From: Theobroma cacao | Taxonomy: Eukaryota > Streptophyta > Magnoliopsida > Malvales > Malvaceae | DNA length: 64,000 nucleotides | Direction of reading: 5' to 3' | NCBI RefSeq assembly: GCF_000208745.1 | Contig: NC_030858.1 | Location: forward strand, 38,356,825-38,420,824 | Shown here: positions 37,268 through 49,698 of the stretch, one piece after another | Layout of the letters: each line of letters opens with the position of its first letter | Position numbering within the stretch: position 1 is the stretch's first letter | Position numbers and translations under genes: made by a program | Notes under the pieces: model-generated | What the model saw: the letters and a program-made list of their open reading frames with translations, nothing else | Told to the model about the DNA's origin: nothing | The model's database searches: none

Positions 37268-38434
37268 ATGGGTAATTACAGGTTCAGGTTCTCAGATATG
37301 ATGCCAAATGCCTGGTTTTACAAGCTCAAAGACATGAGCAAAACCCGAAAGCAACACCGGTCTCACCCACTGAAGAAAAAACCTCCCCCATCATCTTCAT
37401 CATCACAAAAACCCCACGATTCGAAGCCAAGATCCTATTACTTCACCACCGAACCTATCAAAGCTGGCAGATTCTACAATTCACCTGTGCATCTTGAAGC
37501 CTCGGGCACTCGTTTTCCTGATCCACCAAGAAAATCATTGAAGAGAAGAGGCAGAAGAAGAACCGTTTACAAGCCTTCTCCCAGAGTTGTCTCCTCTGTC
37601 TCTGCGGGTTTTAGCTGTCATGCCGTACTTAACTCAGTCCCGACCAACTCTAGTCTAACTCAGTCTCCTGACTACTCTCTTTCTCCATTCGAAAGTTCCC
37701 CTGAACCCGAGTCTCTTCTATCAGAATCAGAGGATGATGACTTTTTCGCTCCTGCTGAGTCATATGATCTACCAGTCTCATACTCGAAATCTTACAACTG
37801 TAAACTCAGTTCTTCAACCACTGATATCATCATCGACATGAATAACGAGTCTCATGCAACGAAATTTGACATGGTGGATGGATTTGACGCAATCTCTGAA
37901 CTCGAGCTTCCTCCAATATTGACAAAGCCAGCAAAGTGCAATCAAAAGGCAGATGAAGTCACCAAGTTGACGACAAGTTCAACTAGATTAGAGGAGACTA
38001 AAGCACGCCGGCTTGTTTCTGTCAAAATTGTTAAAGAAGAGAGCATTCGGACTCAAAAAGAACCAAGGGGTAGTCCTCTTGTGAGAAAGTCATTTGCTAA
38101 TTCGCCCGGAATAAGGCTTCGGGCAAATTCTCCAAGAATTGCAAGCAAGAAGATTCAAGCTTATGCACGAAAGAGCGTATCATCCAGTACGTACCTAAAG
38201 TCTAGGAATAGAAGCATTGCAGGAAGTTTAGCAGTCGTCAAGTCCTCGCTTGATCCACAAAGAGACTTCAGGGATTCCATGGTTGAGATGATTGTGGAGA
38301 ATAACATTCGGGCATCAAAAGATTTGGAAGATCTTCTTGCTTGTTATCTTTCACTCAATTCTAATCAATACCACGATCTTATCATTGAGGCGTTTGAGCA
38401 AATCTGGCTTGATATGACTAACCTACGCTTGTAA
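37268..38434 (+). CDS. OFP2: OVATE family transcriptional repressor, OFP1/2/3/4 clade
   Basis: An intronless protein of 388 residues. It opens with MGNYRFRFSDMMPNAWFYKL, the DNA-binding-type N-terminus shared by the OFP1-5 clade. Basic and Ser/Pro-rich linkers follow, including GRRRRTVYKPSPRVVSS near 95-115. The C-terminal OVATE domain is about 335-385: FRDSMVEMIVENNIRASKDLEDLLACYLSLN, then HDLIIEAFEQIWLDM. Members of this clade repress genes such as gibberellin-synthesis genes and interact with KNAT/BLH homeodomain proteins. Arabidopsis has two syntenic candidates, OFP2 (At2g30400) beside OFP17 and OFP3 (At5g58360) beside WNK4. This gene lies between both sets of neighbours and may be co-orthologous to the two. 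Confidence 0.9.
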   Translation: MGNYRFRFSDMMPNAWFYKLKDMSKTRKQHRSHPLKKKPPPSSSSSQKPHDSKPRSYYFTTEPIKAGRFYNSPVHLEASGTRFPDPPRKSLKRRGRRRTVYKPSPRVVSSVSAGFSCHAVLNSVPTNSSLTQSPDYSLSPFESSPEPESLLSESEDDDFFAPAESYDLPVSYSKSYNCKLSSSTTDIIIDMNNESHATKFDMVDGFDAISELELPPILTKPAKCNQKADEVTKLTTSSTRLEETKARRLVSVKIVKEESIRTQKEPRGSPLVRKSFANSPGIRLRANSPRIASKKIQAYARKSVSSSTYLKSRNRSIAGSLAVVKSSLDPQRDFRDSMVEMIVENNIRASKDLEDLLACYLSLNSNQYHDLIIEAFEQIWLDMTNLRL

Positions 38435-41400
38435 AATTCCTAGATCATTAAATGCACATAAATAAATGTTATATTCTGACTTCTTCTCTGTAATTCCAGT
38501 ATTCTGATTAAGCAGGATTATTAAAAGTGGTTATGAGTTAGCTTTATATTGCTTTCACCTTCTCTGTTTACATCACCTTCACATAATTCAAGTAAATCTG
38601 TTGACAGGACTTGACACTGTTTTACCATGAGTTGGCAGGATTTGCATAGAGCCTTCTGTTAAGGAGTCAATGAATGCTCAATGCATGCTGTGATAGTTTA
38701 CTCGCAAAGCATAATCATAACAGAAGCTGCCACTTCTTGAATAATAATGAAAAAAACTCATAATTATGTAAAAAGAAATCCATGATTATTAAGCATGAGA
38801 AAAGTGTTAATAGTACCAAGCAACTTGTCGAAGATGTCTTCCTCTAGTGGTATTCTGTCCAATAAAACTTGAGTTAGGAAGTTCCCGAAGAGTTTAGGCA
38901 CTTTCCTGTTTGATTTTTGGGGCCTCGGTTTAGCTCTTCGAACTTAGCTGTTGCACAGTATTAACTCTATCCCTTGTCAATTTGGAGCAAAATTTGAAAC
39001 AGCTGTGGTTACTGATAAGGACTTCCTATCTGAACATATATGACAAAATTTTCCAGGTCTTTCTGAAACGATGATAAAAGAGTGAATCTTGTTTTTGGCA
39101 ATTGGGTCAGATATTTTGGTAGAAGCTGTCAAGCTGCCAATTGTAACAAGAGAGATCTATGAGATTTAGGGCACCAAATCCTAGCAGCAACTTAACAAGT
39201 GGAATTGTGAATGAACCAAAACAAGCTCCAAGCTTCTTTGTTCCCAAAAAAGCAAAAAGAATACTCAATGATATATCATCAAGTAAGCCTGAATACTGTC
39301 ATAATTGCTTTGTTGCACAAGTATGAACGTGTGACTATTATTAGATACAGTTGAAATAAATGCAGACTGGGAAATTTGTAAATATCCATCATAATTGCTG
39401 GAATTATGGTCGGTGAATGTTGGTTGAATGAGACTTAAGTCCATATTTAATCAGGAATATAACTCCACAATTTGCTTGGCTACTTGTAAGTAGTTGTTCC
39501 CCTATTCAAATTTATCTCTACCCTGCACTAAAAAATCGATTTCAAAGTAAACCAAACTGATTGTTCAGATTCTTAGCCCACCATTGCCAGGGGTATTGTT
39601 TCATACTATTCTCAAAAAATTTTCAGCACCCGTGCATTAACTTATATACAATTGCAGAACATGATGAACAGGTAGTCAAAGTACTGATCAGTTGAGTTTA
39701 AGACATAATCCATAGTGTAAGATCTCGTGTAAAACCAACCCAACTCAAATCAATGGGATTGACGGCTCTTCCTGAAAAGAGAATCATAGGTCCACAAATC
39801 ATGCTGTCAAGTTGCAAAAAGAAATTGATTATACCAAAAGCTTAGAGTAAAGAGGCATTTTTTAGACCTCCAATCTTCTCTGAAGTTCATTGCTGTTATT
39901 AAAAGCTGAAGGAAGTTTAGACACCAAGGGATATGCGAGACACTTTTAGGCTTTAGCATATGCAAGCGACCAGTCTGGTAATGGTAGGACTTACCCTGTC
40001 TGCAAAGGTTAAGATGATAAAAAAGAAAAAAAAAGGTTCAACCATTAGACAATATCGCTTCTAACACAGTCTTCATCGCCTTTCATGTTGAAGACGAACT
40101 AACATGAATACCAGGGCTTAATCTAAGATTGGGAATCATAATAACTCCTAGTAGTGAATTGTGAGCAGCTTTGCGGCCTGCTACACAACACAAAGCAGGA
40201 CCACCGACAGTCCAGCTAATATGATAATAATTAGGACTCTTTCGCAAAGATAGGTGGCTCTCCCAACTTTTGGCTCTAGAGGACCACAATTCTCTTGTAA
40301 TTGTTTAGCATACATTGGAAGCTCCCAGTTCAGTCACCGGTTGAACTTGCCACTTAGAATAGTGGATTCACAATGTCCCATCCTATGCTGATCCCCTACG
40401 TTGTAGACAGGACTCTTAAGGAGCAAAACTACCCCCTAGGGTTTCAATCAGGAAAGTTATTTATTTAGAAGAAAAGACACTAGCAAATCGAGAGAGATGC
40501 TTTTCTGTGTCGTTTCTTTCAACAGCAGTGAATAATACAGGTTGTCTGTTACTGTGAATCTGAGTTTTAGTGGTACGCTCTCCACCCTGAATTCAGAAAT
40601 GTGCTGCAGTAGGTTTCAAGGTTTTTTTCATGATTGTAGAATGAAAAGGTTTGTAATTTGCTTGGAAAAGGGACAAAACATAGCTCTAGCATTAACAGTC
40701 TAGCAATTTTTCTTCGGGCTAGAAAGTAGTCGATCGTAACCTACCTTGCCAATCGTACAGCAATGATATGGTAATAATTTGTGAGTGATTTTGGAAAGAC
40801 TGGGGGAATCGCTTCTGCTAGAGGCAGAGAATCCAGAAAAGCTAATTTGGATGTATGATGGTATGCAATAAAGCTATAAAATATAACAAGAATAAAACAA
40901 ATTAAACAGAATATGAAAACAGGTCCTAGAGTGAATTTACACTTCCAAAGAGCATTATGAGCAAATATATTTCCCCCATTCAACCCAATAGGCTCGAGGG
41001 AGGCCTGAGAGGGAGTTTCCAATGGCTAGAGACATCAGACATGGAATGGATATTGAACCTCTATAAAGGGACAAACATCACATGGAAAGAAATTTGAAAT
41101 CGAAATAGCTCAAGCATAAGGACCACCAGGGCATCAAATACAATGCCATTGAACTTAATCAATGACCACATGAGGATTGGGAATAGCCAACCGGCCATTA
41201 ACCTTGCATTCCCAGAAAAAAAAAAGAAGAAGTTAAAACCTAGCTAGTAAACTCTTTCAGAACATTACCCATGATTGTGTCCTTGATGAGTCTCCTTTCT
41301 GGCTGCAAAACCTCTCAGGATTTTTTACTTTCAGAAATCTAGAAAATGCCCCAGCCTCTCTATCCCATATCTCTTTGTCCTGCTGTGGGATTAAAGTCTA

Positions 41401-42503
41401 AAACAATAAAGAAAGCATTTGCTGTCACCGCAACTTGCACGAGAGTTAACCATCATATGCTTATACAAAGTAAAAAAGAAAAGCTACCTTTCGGAGAAAA
41501 AGGTGGAGAGCACAATTATGCAAGGAGCACCCAGAGAATACCTTTTGGAAGACATGAAGCTGGTACAAAAATCTCTATAGTTTACTAATTAGTGAGTATG
41601 ATATACATCTAACTACTTAAGCATGCTGCATTGCATTATTTGGTTTCAGCGTTTTTTGCTTCCAGCCTTCCCACTTGGTTCTGATATAATGACAAACATC
41701 AGTGCCAGGGATTGTGGCCAGACACATGTAGAACAAACCAAATCGTATATTCTTAAGGCCTGTCAATTTTGCAGATTTCAAGCGCTTTGAATCTTAATTT
41801 GAAAATCTTATTTGTTGCTTTCACAGTAATATGAAGGATTTCACTTTTGGAATTCACGCCTGCATATCATGATATCTTTTTAAATTGCTAAAAATTTTAT
41901 TTGACCTGTTTTAGGAGCAAGCTGAATAAGGATTGAACATCCTAACTTTCCACCCTCATATAACGTTGCCATCACCCTCATGCATTCGGACTGGTCATGG
42001 TTGATATCATTTGCTAAACCACCATGGCTTATTTCTCATTCAAGCAATTCTGAGCAGAAGGATTTCAGAAGTCATAAAACTATCTTAGAATATAATTACA
42101 ATAGTTGAATTTGCAAGCATCATCCACCATTAGCCTATACAAAATTGCTAGTATCGTTTGTTTAACAAATGGATTTGCACATTATTTCTGTGTGTCTCTG
42201 TCTCTGTTTATTTTTGAAGAACAATTTGCATTTCCATCACCCTAGGCGCTGGCAGTGAAAGAGAATGCTATCATCATTGTTCATAAATCTTATTCTGAAA
42301 CAGGCTCTATTTTAACACAAAGTACTCCATAATCAAGGATATATAATATTTACACTGAATTGCGCTAGCCATCATACAGACAGTTACCCTCAATGTAAAC
42401 TTCAGAATCTCCCTTACCACATAATTAAGAGGTCAATCCAGCCAGTGAGTCAAGCTTTTTCTGTTGATCACTCCTTTCATTCGACCTGCAAAATTTGTGA
42501 GAG
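38435..42503. other. Intergenic region between convergent genes
   Basis: About 4.1 kb between the OFP2-type gene (+) and the WNK gene (-). AT-rich, with only short frames lacking known domains. No RNA gene, terminal repeat or microsatellite stood out. Confidence 0.4.
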
Positions 42504-45500
42504 CTAGAATTTTACATGTTTCTTCCCTGAAGTCCTCTGCGTCCTTTTTGTGGGAACCTCACAAGGTGCCTGAAACCCAATATCCTCCACAGCTCCAACT
42601 GTCTTAAACAGCCGTCTCTTACTCACCTCTTCCACTAATGATCGGTGTAGCAGTTGGCTCCTAATATCTACTAGCGACCGATTCCTTGTTAATTTTCGGT
42701 GGTCCATCACTCCCCTATGTTTAGGACTAGATGCATGTGATTCCAAAGCCTTGTATTGGTTATAGCAATTCCTAGCTATTGACTGTCCGCTTCTTGAACT
42801 TTCCTCATTGCAAAATCTAGTTGAGTTGCGAATTCTTGGGCTGACATGTTTGCTCTTTGTTGTAAGGCTCGTATCAGGCTTGTGGTCATCTCCAGAGAAG
42901 TAACTCATGTTATTATATGTTCCTGAGTGTGAAGAGCTCTGAGAACTGGTTTCATCAAGCAAATCATCTGCAATAGCAATGTTTCCCGTTGACATTGAAA
43001 GTTTTATGTTAACCTAGGGCGAGGCAGACCAATTTGATGAAGTAATAATTATGTGGATATCAAAAGGAGAATGATTACTTAGCAAAGAATATAAAGAAAA
43101 ATTGGCATTGATTTACCTATTTCTTGGGTATATGTGAACATAATAACTTAATTACTCAATCTAGGAAGCCTAAACACCATAACAAACATAGATTGACAAT
43201 GAACATGGACTAACATTGAATATCAGCTCCTAGACACACTAATTTAATGAGTTATCTAGAAGATAACAAGACATAATTAATAGTTTTTATAAGTTACCTC
43301 TCAACAGGCAGGTGTTGAGACTTGGGCAAAGGAATTTCACAACTTAGATAAGCCAATTTAACCAGTACTATGTGGGTGCAGCATATCTACCACACCAGAA
43401 CAGCTGGTGTATGATTGGCAATCAAGCTTATGTAATGGAGTACCATGTAGTACAAAGAATTTGTGCAGAGCCATACCTTGGAGCCAATCGCCGCCACGTG
43501 TCATCAAGCCAGACAGTGACACTTGGGATGAAGAACAGGAGGAGAAAGAGTAAAATGGATGATGAGACCCATCATCGTCTTCTTGGAAGTTAAATGTACT
43601 GTAGGCTTCATTCCTAGGAAAGTCCGATTTTTTCCATAGTGGTACTAGAGCAGAAATCTCACCATCAATCATTTCTGCAATTTCATATGGCTCCCAATCG
43701 GTTATCTCTAGCTCCTTCACCATTTCCAATGCCACATCCGATGGTGTATCATTTACAATATCAAAGGGAAAATATATGTTCCTAGCAGAACCTGCAAGAA
43801 AAGACCTTATGGAAATGATACACCACCTAAAACAATTGATGACAGCAGGATTTACATTGCCTGCCAACGGACTAAAACTTCAAGCCAAGTTTTGGATATC
43901 CTTCATTTCTATTTGCTGCCTAAATCATAATTTAACCTCTAAATCACATGCAAAAATTACAATAGTTTGAGGATGATATGGCCAAGATGCCGAAAAAGGA
44001 ATTCTCCTCATAATTCATTACGCAGAGATAGAAAATCAATATACTGCTTTACTGACTAAAAAATTGTGGCCAAAAGTGTGTGAAAACAAATAATTTTCCG
44101 AGACAGTTACATCAGAACATTGCAATAAAGAAAGGAATCGTACCCTCTGTATCTGCAATTTGTACTTTAAGAAAGATGGTATCATCTTCAGGATTAAGCT
44201 TCCCTGTGATCGTCATGTCTGTTCTTGGCGGATCATCATTCAGATGCAATTTCTCCATTTCCCTTTCATTCAGAAAGGGCTTTGGACTCCCAAGCCTCGT
44301 CGTGGGAGACAATTTAGCTTCATCAGTAGCGAGAAATGGGTCAAGCAACAGTTCTTCTGCTGATAATCTCTTAGAAGCATTTACTAGACATTTTCCAATA
44401 AATCTCTGCGCATCCAAGTCTTGAATCTGGTAGAATGCCCCTGGTAGCTTCCCCTGAATAAAGGAAGTGACATGCATGTCATACTCCAATTAAGTGATAC
44501 TATTAATACTGACATTAAAACCGGGTCATACCGAAGTCACTTTCTTGTAAATTTGAGCTGGATTGGAACATTCACTATATGGATATTCAGATGTAAGCAT
44601 CTCTAGAACACACATGCCGAAGGAGTAGACATCAACAAGTTCATTGTAATCCTCTTCATATAATTCTGGTGCCATGAACTCGGGGGTGCCTATCAACATT
44701 GGAGTCCAAAAACTTCGAAACATGACTAATTGGCACTGTAGAGTTTATGCACTAACATTTACCAGTTAATGATAAAGGAAAAGGTACCTATGACACTGTG
44801 GGCTGATTTGGATCCTCGGAGAATCGCTGCAAGCCCCAAATCACCAATCTTGACTTGTCCAAGATGGCCATTAACAAAGATGTTGTCACACTTAAGGTCT
44901 CTGTGAATAACCGGAGGGTCATGACCATGCAAATATACAAGACCCTGCAATATTTGGCGAGCCCAATTCTTAATGGCTCGGATGTCCACTCGTTTATATT
45001 TCTTCCTGTATCTGCACATTTATACACAGTTGTTACTTGCTAGCAATTTCATCATCGCTTTAATATTGAATCGAATGAGGACTGGTCTCGGAAGTGTTAC
45101 TTGTTTAGTCAATAGTGAAATGGAATAGAAGAGTTGGCAAAATTAGAGTAAGAAAGAGAATTACTCTCTGAGAGATCCTGAAGTAAACATTTCAGTGATG
45201 AAATTGAAGGTCTTCCGGTCAACGTCGATCCAGGAGGTGTAGAATCTTATGATAGAGTCATGATTGAGGGTGCTAAGGAGGTGAACTTCAGAGTACAGCC
45301 TCTGCAAATCCTCTGGCGACCGGAGCACCTCGTTGAGTTTTACCTGGTTCCAGGCCACCTCCATTCCAAGGACCTCATCAATTGCTTTGTACACCGTTTT
45401 CATTGCACCTTTTCCGAGAATTTCTTCAAACTGTTGGAAACAAACCATAATTTTCTTGTCCCTCAATAATTAATCAATGAATCTCTAAATCTCTACAGTA

Positions 45501-46780
45501 ATCAGGTAATTCTACCATCCATATAACCCAACAGTCTATGAGTAACAAGGAAGCAATGGATTTCATTGTCAGATTCATCAGAACTTAAAAAGAAAATTTC
45601 TGCTCATCATTTGATGTTCTGTGACAATTTTTTATGTTAGTATCACGATTGTTACGTTTCATCCATTGATGTTCTTCTGTGGCTTCCACTTTTTAATGCT
45701 TTTTGCATGCCTTGAATGGATGTTAATGGAAATTCAAGATCCTGCAAAGACATACATGAGATTCCCTTCATTGTAATTTCTTACAGGTATGCAAATGCTC
45801 AGCTTGGGCATTGGTTGCTGGTGCTTGCAACAATTTGTCAGAAAGATAACAATTTGTTAACAGTAAAACTTCCACCATTGCTGTTAAAGAAAAAGGTTGG
45901 TGGTTTTTCTTCTAAATTAATTAATGCCACTTGGTTAAGCATGATTGTCGATTTAGTGTCAACAAGACATGATTTGATCTCTTTTGTTTTATTCCCCAAT
46001 TTTCTCCTACCCTTAACCAATCACAATTTAGACGTGCAGAACAGTAACACAATACTTTAAGGAATTCAGATATCAAAATTAAAATGACTTCATCGTACTG
46101 TCCAAGAGCTAGCTAGAACCAGAAGCAGCTCGAACCCCAGATGTTGCTAGTATTCACTGTTTTGATTTGTAATGACCTTCAAGAACTCAATAAGGTGAGG
46201 TGAGATTGAAAAACATTGATTTGCTTATTTTAAAGTAAAAGCCTTAAATTAATATTGTTTCTCTGACAACCATATATATTTTAATCCGCCGACAGGCCAT
46301 CAACTTGCTCGAAGAGTTTTGACATGAAAATGTTTGAACTGTTCCTTGCTACCATTGTTCGACTAGTGACCCACCGACCCCAGAGACTAGCTTAAGCAAA
46401 CCAAAACCAATCTGATTATGGTAGTGGGCAGAAAATAAACATCCACCACACTGTACTAAAATCACAAAAATTTTCAAGTTGAAAATTTATATGTAATATA
46501 AACTGTCGTAAAGACCCTTTCGGGAAATCTTTATGTTTACTTAATTGCCTATTGATTTTAGCAATAATTTTAAGCTACTTTCCAAACGGAAAATGTTTCT
46601 AAGAAGAGCAAGATGTAGAAAGCTTTTGCATGCAGGTACATATATACCTGGATATGGAGATAGAGAAAAAGACTAAGAAAGATTTAACTTTGAACTTACT
46701 CGACCGTATCGACCAGAAGGATCGGTTTCAACGTATCCGTTCTCCTGCAGCTTGGCTTCATCGAACTGTTTTCGATACAT
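42504..46780 (-). CDS. WNK4: WNK (with-no-lysine) protein kinase, WNK4 type
   Basis: Seven exons, 46780-46700, 45430-45165, 45011-44788, 44689-44532, 44453-44144, 43791-43477 and 42967-42504, join in frame to 605 residues. The kinase domain is about 28-280. The Gly loop GKGAMKTVY carries Lys38, the relocated catalytic lysine of WNKs. The usual subdomain II position reads EVAWNQV with Asn55 in place of Lys. The catalytic HRD is 152-154, the magnesium loop is DLG (173-175) instead of DFG as in WNKs, and GTPEFMAPE follows at 191-199. Residues about 335-400 ([13 protein letters not shown] ... [14 protein letters not shown]) form the OSR1-C/PF2-like domain. The tail is Ser-rich with SRSG and KRRLF. 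Plant WNKs are linked to osmotic stress, flowering time and G-protein signalling. Sequence and its OFP neighbour point to the Arabidopsis WNK4 (At5g58350) relative. Confidence 0.93.
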
Positions 46781-47546
46781 GTTTGAGCTATCCACAAAAC
46801 TTAGGTGGCAGCCCGGAAAATCTTGAAAAAACTTGGAAGAATAAACGTGATAATTGAAAACAAATTTTTTTTTTTTTTGAAATTAATTGAAAATTGAAAA
46901 CAAATTTTCAAGTCAACATAAATATAAAAAGGGTAATTGGTGGGTCGACGGAGATAAAAGAGCATCTAAATCCGGGGCTTTCCTTCATGATTTTCGTAGG
47001 AGAAGACACCAAAGAGGAGCCAAGAGAGCCTGGAGTAGTCAATCCTTAGCATGATCCATGCCATCTCCACCACCGCACGTGAGAAGTCGTACTTCTTGTA
47101 AGCTAACATTTGACACGGGAATTAACCAAGAAAGTAAATATGTTGGCACACCTTCGACTATAGCACTAGTTTTCTTGGAAAAATGGGATTTCCCCCAAGA
47201 ATTCTAGTGAGATCGGGAAGGAATATTTGTTGGTGAACAAGGATAGTTTTGGCATTCAAAGACTTGAGAGAAAGAGACTGATCAGCAATACCGATGGGGT
47301 CCGGAACTTAAAGAATCTGTGGCCACACCTTGTTACTAGCATTTGTGGATGATGAGAGAGAAGCCCGAAAAGAAGGATGACTAGTATTCTGATAAGGCGA
47401 CTCAAACTTCAAGAAGCAAATCAAAACCAGGGAGAAATGATCAATCAATATTGACACCCTGATGAAGAAGAAGTTGGGAGAGGAAACTAATTGGGAATGG
47501 AAAATGTGTATCTAGGGGAAGAGAAGTAGACGCAACAATGAATTAT

Positions 47547-47563
47547 TGTGTGTGTGTGTGTGT
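47547..47563. repeat. (TG)n microsatellite
   Basis: A TG dinucleotide run of about 17 bases. Confidence 0.8.
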
Positions 47564-48289
47564 ATGTTTTATAAGAGGTGGGTCCTCCAAAGGGGAATGG
47601 CAGACATCCAAAATCCAGGATGGCATCAAATGACGTTTACATTTTTGGATTGAGAGGAAGAAGATTCCAATTCCAACTCCAATTCCATCTCCAATTTAAT
47701 TACCAGTACCTCAATCTTGACCGTATCATTTGATGACTACTTATTAGATCATCTAGTAGTAAGTAAATGGTGATACATGCCTTTTGGTCTTGGTGCATGC
47801 TTCAACTCAATTCAGGAAGCCTACTGATACATCAGATACTTTTTGTTTCGGAAAGGCCTTTCCAAATCCTATTAGGTAATCAACATGCACGCACACCAAA
47901 GAAAGGGTAAAAAGATGAGGAGAATGCATGCCAGAGTAAGAGTGAATCATTATCATAAAATACTAGTATTTCTGATAGCTTTGACTTTGTGATAATAGTT
48001 CTAAAACTTATCCACTAGGGCGTACACAAAGTCCATGTTTCTATAGTCTGACAAATTGGTAGTATAGTTTAGGAGTCATAAAAGTATGATTAAATTGTGT
48101 AGGAAGAAAACATGGGGGAGAAGAAGAGGAGAGCCGCCCGGCCCCGGCCCACCTGAATTTGACAAGACAAAGAAAGAAGAAAGAGCAAGAGCCAATGAGA
48201 TTGTGCGGCGTGTTAGAAGGTGGCTTGACATATTCCATGGCCTCTCGTTTTCACAAATCCCTCTTCCTCCACTTTGTTTATTCATTCTT

Positions 48290-48292
<3 letters not shown>

Positions 48293-48320
<28 letters not shown>
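48293..48320. repeat. (CT)n microsatellite
   Basis: An uninterrupted CT run of about 28 bases, the longest dinucleotide repeat in the window. Confidence 0.9.
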
Positions 48321-48323
<3 letters not shown>

Positions 48324-49627
48324 ACTAGTCATTGTTAGTATAATTATTAGTAGCAGTAGGATTGCCAAATACTCTTTTGTCCTTTGAAATACAAGACTTT
48401 CCTAGCTAGGCTTGCCAAGTCTGGTAAAAAAAGCATGTTAATGTGAGTTGGGTAGGTAGCTTTTTCTTTCTTGGGAGAGTTCAACCAATCTATTGTTCCA
48501 ATTCCAAGATAAGACAGCCCACGCAGGCTTGCTTTTGGTAAATAATCAAAGTAAAATCATCAAGAAAATGTGGGAATAAAAAAGAAAAGAAAAGTCAAGA
48601 GACAGGATCACTGTAAAGTCATATGCATTCTGTACTCCTTACCTACAACCTTTAATAATAAAAAAATCGACAATGATATACAATTAACAAAGGTTACATG
48701 GTGCTGGAAAATTAAACAATTAAATGAAGGAGAAGAGAGAGAAGAAGACATATGCTACTATATATTCCTGCGGACAGAAAGTCCACGAGCTGAGCTATTT
48801 AAGTGTCACGTTTTTTTACGTACCCTTTTATTAGAATTGTTTAACTATTCATCAGACAAGTCTATCTGATCCCTATGGTATGTGTGACTGTTGGTTTGAG
48901 TTGCGTGTGATAAAGTCAGGAAACATGCAGAAAAGGGCAGATGAAATGAATCTGATCATTACTGTCTTGAAATGAATAAAGGCCAAGAAAGAGGGAACAG
49001 TAAGTGCACATCATACGTACATATGTAGATATATATAAGCACACCTACAGCTGCACGATTCAAACAATTTGACCCAAAATCTACCCATATTCCGGCAGTG
49101 GGGGAGCGTCGATCGGGTGGGAAACAATGGTTGCAGCAGCAGCGAGGACAGGCTTCTTTTTAAGAAAAACATACTAACAAAAGATACCGAAAGTTCTCTT
49201 GCTCAGAAAAAGTCTGATTCTAAAACACTAGGGTTAACGACTGATGGGTGGTGATTTTCATGATTAATCATGCATGAAAAATTAAAGTTTCAAAGTTGAT
49301 TTTGAGGGGGTGCTGCTTACAAATACTAATAATCATGGCTGATGGTTGGTTGACAATCATATGATGCTAACTACTATGCCTTACAGAATATATACTCTCA
49401 ACAGAAGTTCCACTAAAGGAGAGTAAAAAAAAGGGTTTGAAACGTGATGCTCGTGTATCTAGTGGTAGTGAATGTCAATTCATGGGGTGATCATCAGTCT
49501 GCTAAAATATGACGACTTATTTTATAATTAAAACGAGCTCAGATGTGACCAATTTCATCCGAAGAATCAGACAATAGTGATAGACCCTACCATCACAAGA
49601 GGCACCAGATTCGTCATAGCTCGAAAT

Positions 49628-49698
49628 TGCACCACCCGGGAATCGAACCCGGGTCCGTACCGTGGCAGGGTACCATCCTACCACTAGACCACTGGTTG
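49628..49698 (-). tRNA. tRNA-Gly(GCC)-like gene, probably degenerate
   Basis: 71 bases on the minus strand with a D-arm (GTC-TAGTGGTA), an anticodon stem GTACC/GGTAC around the loop CTGCCAC (anticodon GCC, glycine), and a perfect T-arm (CCGGG-TTCGATT-CCCGG). The acceptor stem is poor. The 5' side CAACCAG pairs with the 3' side GTGGTGC only at positions 3-6, leaving pairs 1-72, 2-71 and 7-66 mismatched. Typical plant tRNA-Gly(GCC) begins GCACCAG and ends CTGGTGC. It is therefore either a recently decayed copy or an inactive gene. No intron is present. Confidence 0.75.

Larger units (their letters stand above)
46781..49627. other. Intergenic region upstream of the WNK gene
   Basis: About 2.8 kb with the WNK promoter on its left side, a TG run (47547-47563) and a long CT run (48293-48320). 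No protein family was recognised in any frame. Confidence 0.4.
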
